DNA of 64,000 nt. Source: Solirhodobacter olei (GTDB lineage: Bacteria > Pseudomonadota > Alphaproteobacteria > Rhodobacterales > Rhodobacteraceae). A program made the position numbers and the translations under genes. This document shows positions 60,782 through 64,000 of the stretch, piece by piece. Position 1 is the stretch's first letter, and every line of letters starts with the position of its first letter. The DNA is taken from positions 1 to 64,000 of the forward strand of contig NZ_RRYH01000030.1 of NCBI RefSeq assembly GCF_004010155.1, written 5' to 3'. The notes below the pieces were generated by a model. That model saw nothing but the letters and a program-made list of their open reading frames with translations, was not told the DNA's origin and made no database searches.

Positions 60782-61609
60782 ATGGCCGTACCGGTTCTGG
60801 AACTGAGGAACGTCAACAAGTCCTTCGGGCCGATCGAGGTTCTGAACGACATTTCTCTGAAGGTGAACGCAGGTGAGGTGCTCTGCCTTCTGGGCGATAA
60901 CGGCGCGGGCAAATCGACGCTGATCAAGACCCTTGCCGGCGTGCACAAGCCGACCTCGGGCGAGATCTTCATGGATGGCGAAAAGGTCATCTTCGAACGG
61001 CCCAAGGATGCGGCGGATCGCGGGATCGCGACGGTGCACCAATTTGGCGGGACCTTTCCGCTGATGTCGATCGGGCGTTCGTTCTTCGTGGGCGTGGAGC
61101 CGACCAAGCGCATTGGGCCATTCACCATCTTCGACCGCAAGACGGCGAACGCAACGGCCGTGAAGGCCGTTCAGGAATTCGGCATCACCCGGATCGACGA
61201 CGGTGATCGGCTGATCGGTGGCCTGTCGGGCGGTGAGCGCCAGTCTCTGGCCATCGCGAGGGCGGTGCATTTCGGCGCCCGTGTGCTGATCCTGGACGAG
61301 CCCACTGCCGCGCTCGGGGTGAAACAGGCGAGCCACGTGCTCCGGATCGTCAACGAGGCCAAGAAGCGCGGCCTCGCGGTGATCTTTATCACCCACCAGG
61401 TGATGCATGCGCTCGCGGTGGGGGACCATTTCGCGGTGCTGATCCGGGGCAAGCTCGCGGCGAACTTCATGAAGGGCGAGAAGAGCCGCGAGGAGATCAC
61501 CGACCTTATGGCTGGCGGCGAGGACATGGCGGAACTCGAGGCCCAGATCGGCGGAGGCAGTGAAGAGCTGCACAGCCCGGCGCATGTCCGGGCCAGCGAC
61601 GCGGAATAG
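60782..61609 (+). CDS. Sugar ABC transporter ATP-binding protein (single domain, FrcA-like)
   Basis: A 275-aa ATPase. Walker A is GDNGAGKST at residues 38-46, the Q-loop is TVHQFGGTFPLMS, the signature LSGGERQSLAIARA, Walker B RVLILDEPTAALG and the H-loop IFITHQVMHAL. Unlike RbsA/MglA (about 500 aa, two ABC domains) it has one domain, like FrcA of rhizobia. Two copies must pair on the permease dimer. Confidence 0.93.
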   Translation: MAVPVLELRNVNKSFGPIEVLNDISLKVNAGEVLCLLGDNGAGKSTLIKTLAGVHKPTSGEIFMDGEKVIFERPKDAADRGIATVHQFGGTFPLMSIGRSFFVGVEPTKRIGPFTIFDRKTANATAVKAVQEFGITRIDDGDRLIGGLSGGERQSLAIARAVHFGARVLILDEPTAALGVKQASHVLRIVNEAKKRGLAVIFITHQVMHALAVGDHFAVLIRGKLAANFMKGEKSREEITDLMAGGEDMAELEAQIGGGSEELHSPAHVRASDAE

Positions 61610-61659
61610 CTGGCCGGCCCGATCGGTGGCCGACCAAGAAGAGAGGATTGGAGACTGAA

Positions 61660-62565
61660 ATGAAGATCGCGCTCGACCCGTTCATGCACCGGCATCTGTC
61701 GCTGGAAGAGCTGCCCTCGAAAGTGGCCGAGCTTGGCTACGAGTGGATCGAGCTCTCGCCACGCGGGGACTTCCTCGAATGGTTCAAGGCGCCTCGGGTC
61801 TATCCCGACCGGATCAGGAGCTTCAAGACAGCGCTGAAGGACGCCGGCGTCGGCATCGCCACGCTTCTTCCGATGTACCGCTGGGCCAGCAATGACGAGG
61901 ACGAACGCCAGGCTGCGGTCCGACACTGGAAGCGCGCCATCGAGATCGCGGTCGAGATGGAGGTCGACACGATGAACTCCGAGTTCGGCCGCGGCCCCCA
62001 TCCCGACAAGGGCACCTGCTACTGCTGCCACACCGGCTCCATGATCGAAGCCTGCGAGGATGCCTGGTGGCGTTCGATGGAGGAGCTGGTGCCGCTCCTC
62101 GAGCGTGAAGGCATCAACCTGCATATCGAGCCGCATCCCGAGGACTGGGTGGAGACGCTGCAGCCCTCGGTCGACATCATCCGCACAGTGAATTCGAAGC
62201 GCGTCAAGTTCCTCTACTGCACGCCGCACACCTTCTATTTCGGCGACGACACGGTGGCGATGCTCCGCGAATGTGCCGACGTGCTGGCGCATGTGCATAT
62301 AGCCGACACCTTCAACCACAAGGCCAGCTCCGGCCTGCGTTACATCATCAACCCGCCGGGCAGCACTGCGCGGGTGCATCAGCACCTGAACATCGGGCAG
62401 GGCGAGGTGCCCTGGGACGATTTCTACCGCACGCTGGCCGAGGTGGGCTTCGACGGGATCATGACCGCCTGCGTCTTCGCCTGGGAGGAAAAGGCCGACG
62501 AGTCTGGGCGCTTCATGCGCGCCGAAATGCAACGCTACATCGACAAGTATTGGGGGCCGAAATGA
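61660..62565 (+). CDS. Sugar phosphate isomerase/epimerase family protein (TIM barrel)
   Basis: A 301-aa xylose-isomerase-like TIM barrel of the IolE/IolI type: [60 protein letters not shown] (metal Glu), [19 protein letters not shown] and [20 protein letters not shown]. Members interconvert keto or aldo forms of sugars or inosose. ATG 61660 has GGAG 7 nt upstream; a start at 61648 would add four residues. Its stop overlaps the next start (ATGA). Confidence 0.88.
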   Translation: MKIALDPFMHRHLSLEELPSKVAELGYEWIELSPRGDFLEWFKAPRVYPDRIRSFKTALKDAGVGIATLLPMYRWASNDEDERQAAVRHWKRAIEIAVEMEVDTMNSEFGRGPHPDKGTCYCCHTGSMIEACEDAWWRSMEELVPLLEREGINLHIEPHPEDWVETLQPSVDIIRTVNSKRVKFLYCTPHTFYFGDDTVAMLRECADVLAHVHIADTFNHKASSGLRYIINPPGSTARVHQHLNIGQGEVPWDDFYRTLAEVGFDGIMTACVFAWEEKADESGRFMRAEMQRYIDKYWGPK

Positions 62566-63587
62566 GCCTTCAGGTTGGTGTCATCGGAACCGGGATGATC
62601 GGCCAGGATCACATCCGCCGCCTGACACAGGTCCTTTCCGGGGTTGAAGTTGTTGCGGTCAGCGATATCGATCGTGACCGCGCCGGTAGGGTGGCGCCAC
62701 ACAGTGCAGAAGTCTTCGACGCGGCCCAGGCATTGATCCGTTCGGACAAGGTGCAGGCGGTGGTCATCTGCTCGTGGGGGCCGGCTCACGAAGAGCAACT
62801 GCTCGACTGCATTGCGGCCGGCAAGCCGGTATTCTGTGAAAAGCCGATGGTAACGTCGGAGGCCGCCGCACTTAAGGTTATGGAGGCCGAAACCGCTTTT
62901 GGCCGCCGTTTGGTGCAAGTTGGCTTCATGCGCCGGTTCGACGCCGACTATCGTCGTCTCAAAGCGGTAATCGACGGCGGATCGCTTGGTGCGCCCTTGA
63001 TGTACTACTCCAAGCACCGCAATGCCTCTGTACCGGAGGGCCTGTACACCTCGGATATGCCACTCAATGATACGCTGGTGCATGACGCCGACGTCTCGCG
63101 CTGGCTGTTGTCCGACGAGATCGCCGGCGTCGAGGTGCGGGTGCCGCGCAGGTCGTCGCGCGGAAACGAGCTTCGTGATCCGACATTAGTGCTCCTGCAC
63201 ATGGCCTCGGGCGCCATCGTCGATGTCGAGATCTCGGTAAACATCGCCTACGGGTACGACATCCGCGGCGAAGTGAGCTGTGAGCAGGGAGTCGCCGCCC
63301 TACCGAACCGGCCTGCTACTGTCGTCTCAGATCAATACGGCATCCGACAGGAAATCCCGGGCGATTGGCGCGAGCGTTTCATCGAGGCGTATGACCAGGA
63401 ATTCCGCGAATGGATGGTCGCCGCTGGGCAGGGGACTGCAGCGGGGCCCTCGGCTTGGGACGGCTATGCGGCGACGCTGACGGCCGATGCCGCGCTTCGT
63501 GCCGTGGCCAGCGGCGCCTTCGAGCCCGTGAAGATGATTGCAAAACCCGGCCTCTACGACCTCCCGACCGCTGTTGCGGCGGCATAG
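62562..63587 (+). CDS. Gfo/Idh/MocA-family oxidoreductase (inositol-dehydrogenase-like)
   Basis: A 341-aa NAD(P)-dependent dehydrogenase. It has the Rossmann motif [20 protein letters not shown], the conserved CEKPMVTSE and [20 protein letters not shown], then [20 protein letters not shown] with catalytic Asp/His-type residues. This pattern fits inositol 2-dehydrogenase-like enzymes. It is translationally coupled to the isomerase by ATGA. Confidence 0.9.
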   Translation: MSLQVGVIGTGMIGQDHIRRLTQVLSGVEVVAVSDIDRDRAGRVAPHSAEVFDAAQALIRSDKVQAVVICSWGPAHEEQLLDCIAAGKPVFCEKPMVTSEAAALKVMEAETAFGRRLVQVGFMRRFDADYRRLKAVIDGGSLGAPLMYYSKHRNASVPEGLYTSDMPLNDTLVHDADVSRWLLSDEIAGVEVRVPRRSSRGNELRDPTLVLLHMASGAIVDVEISVNIAYGYDIRGEVSCEQGVAALPNRPATVVSDQYGIRQEIPGDWRERFIEAYDQEFREWMVAAGQGTAAGPSAWDGYAATLTADAALRAVASGAFEPVKMIAKPGLYDLPTAVAAA

Positions 63588-63617
63588 GCGGAGCGGCCCT
63601 TCAGGAAAGACACGTCG

Positions 63618-64000
63618 ATGATAAACGGAGAGAGAACCATCAGCCGTCCGCTGCGCTGGGGGATGGTAGGGGGTGGCCGCACCGGCCAGGTCGGATACAA
63701 GCACCGGACCGGTGCCCTGCGCGACGGGACCTATCAACTCGTCGCGGGCGCGTTCGATCTCGACGCAACGCGGGGGCGGGACTTCGGCGTCAAGCTCGGT
63801 GTGCTCGAGGACCGCTGCTACGCCACCTACCAGGACCTGATCGCGGGTGAGACGGCACGCGAGGATGGCGTGGACGTGGTTTCAGTCGCTACGCCGAACT
63901 TCACACATTTCGAGATTACAAAGGCACTACTGGAAGCCGGCATCCATGTGATCTGCGAAAAGCCCCTCTTCTTCACCGTGGCCGAATGCGACGAGATCGC
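63618..64000 (+). CDS. Second Gfo/Idh/MocA-family oxidoreductase, cut by the window end
   Basis: The N-terminal 127 codons are present: LRWGMVGGGRTGQVGYKHRT (Rossmann Gly motif), VVSVATPNFTHFEITKALLE and GIHVICEKPLFFTVAECDEI, the family motif with the cofactor-region Lys. The frame is open to the window end. ATG 63618 lies 30 nt after the previous stop. It differs from the 62.5-kb enzyme in its GGG-x-G motif, so it is a separate subfamily acting in the same pathway. Confidence 0.87.
   Translation, partial: MINGERTISRPLRWGMVGGGRTGQVGYKHRTGALRDGTYQLVAGAFDLDATRGRDFGVKLGVLEDRCYATYQDLIAGETAREDGVDVVSVATPNFTHFEITKALLEAGIHVICEKPLFFTVAECDEI

Noticed and set aside
61171-62532. 453-codon minus-strand frame opposite the ABC ATPase and isomerase
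   Set aside because: Antisense shadow; the plus-strand genes show full motif sets.
1-64000. CRISPR array, rRNA genes, complete tRNAs, riboswitches, replication origin
   Set aside because: Looked for regular short repeats with unique spacers, tRNA cloverleaf patterns, rRNA-like stretches and iteron clusters by eye; only the tRNA-Asn 3' fragment was found.

Overview
The window is high-GC DNA that looks like an alphaproteobacterium, most likely a Rhodobacterales (Rhodobacter/Paracoccus-type) replicon. The pointers are an FnrL-like Fe-S regulator, a DUF1127 gene followed by two CCUCCUCCC hairpin RNAs, an IalB-like protein, a Flp/Tad pilus locus and frc-type sugar ABC genes. This is inferred from family knowledge; no rRNA or complete tRNA is present to confirm it.

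Region 1 (about 1-30 kb) is a scarred accessory region. It begins with the 3' end of a tRNA-Asn broken at the anticodon loop, a typical integration scar. It carries four type II toxin-antitoxin modules (HigBA-like at 1.4-1.9 kb, ParDE at 3.1-3.7 kb, VapBC at 18.7-19.5 kb, RelE/Xre at 28.9-29.5 kb), a Fic protein, two paralogous 68-69 aa proteins of unknown function and many IS6-family elements. Two IS types recur: IS6-A (end GGCATTGCCAACTTGTTTG) and IS6-B (end GGCTCTGTCGCAAACTTTC). Nearly every copy is broken; only the related transposase at 3758-4465 looks intact. IS activity has truncated dsbD and dedA, and a pntB relic lies beside an IS6-B copy.

Inside this region lies a compact Tad pilus operon (4.7-13.3 kb): flp, cpaB, tadG, two tadE-like genes, cpaE/tadZ, cpaF/tadA, tadB, tadC. 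It has no visible secretin (cpaC/rcpA), prepilin peptidase or tadD, and IS6 elements lie on both sides. Also here are a LuxR-type regulator whose tail is encoded by an IS end, an MscS channel, and a LrgAB (holin-like) operon with a divergent LysR gene.

Region 2 (about 30-54.5 kb) is a better-preserved chromosomal-style section: DUF4202 and SNF2 helicase, FnrL-like regulator, DUF1127 with two cuckoo-type sRNA hairpins, MarR with a Bcr/CflA exporter, and a protein with two CDGSH motifs. Then come a redox/efflux operon (cupin, tautomerase, SDR, MFS, AKR) divergent from a LysR gene, a cache-domain gene with an exported partner divergent from another LysR, and an SDR/AraC pair. The region ends with an ECF42-type sigma factor followed by its usual YCII/DGPF neighbours plus VOC, GST, SRPBCC, DoxX and hydrolase genes.

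Region 3 (54.6-64 kb) starts with a rearrangement scar (frameshifted ABC binding protein, decapitated DHDPS-family gene, IS66 relic). It continues with a LacI-type regulator divergent from an intact carbohydrate uptake and catabolism operon: binding protein, two permeases, single-domain ATPase, sugar isomerase/epimerase and two Gfo/Idh/MocA dehydrogenases. The last gene runs off the window. The gene set suggests an inositol-like or rare-sugar substrate, but the sequence does not fix which.
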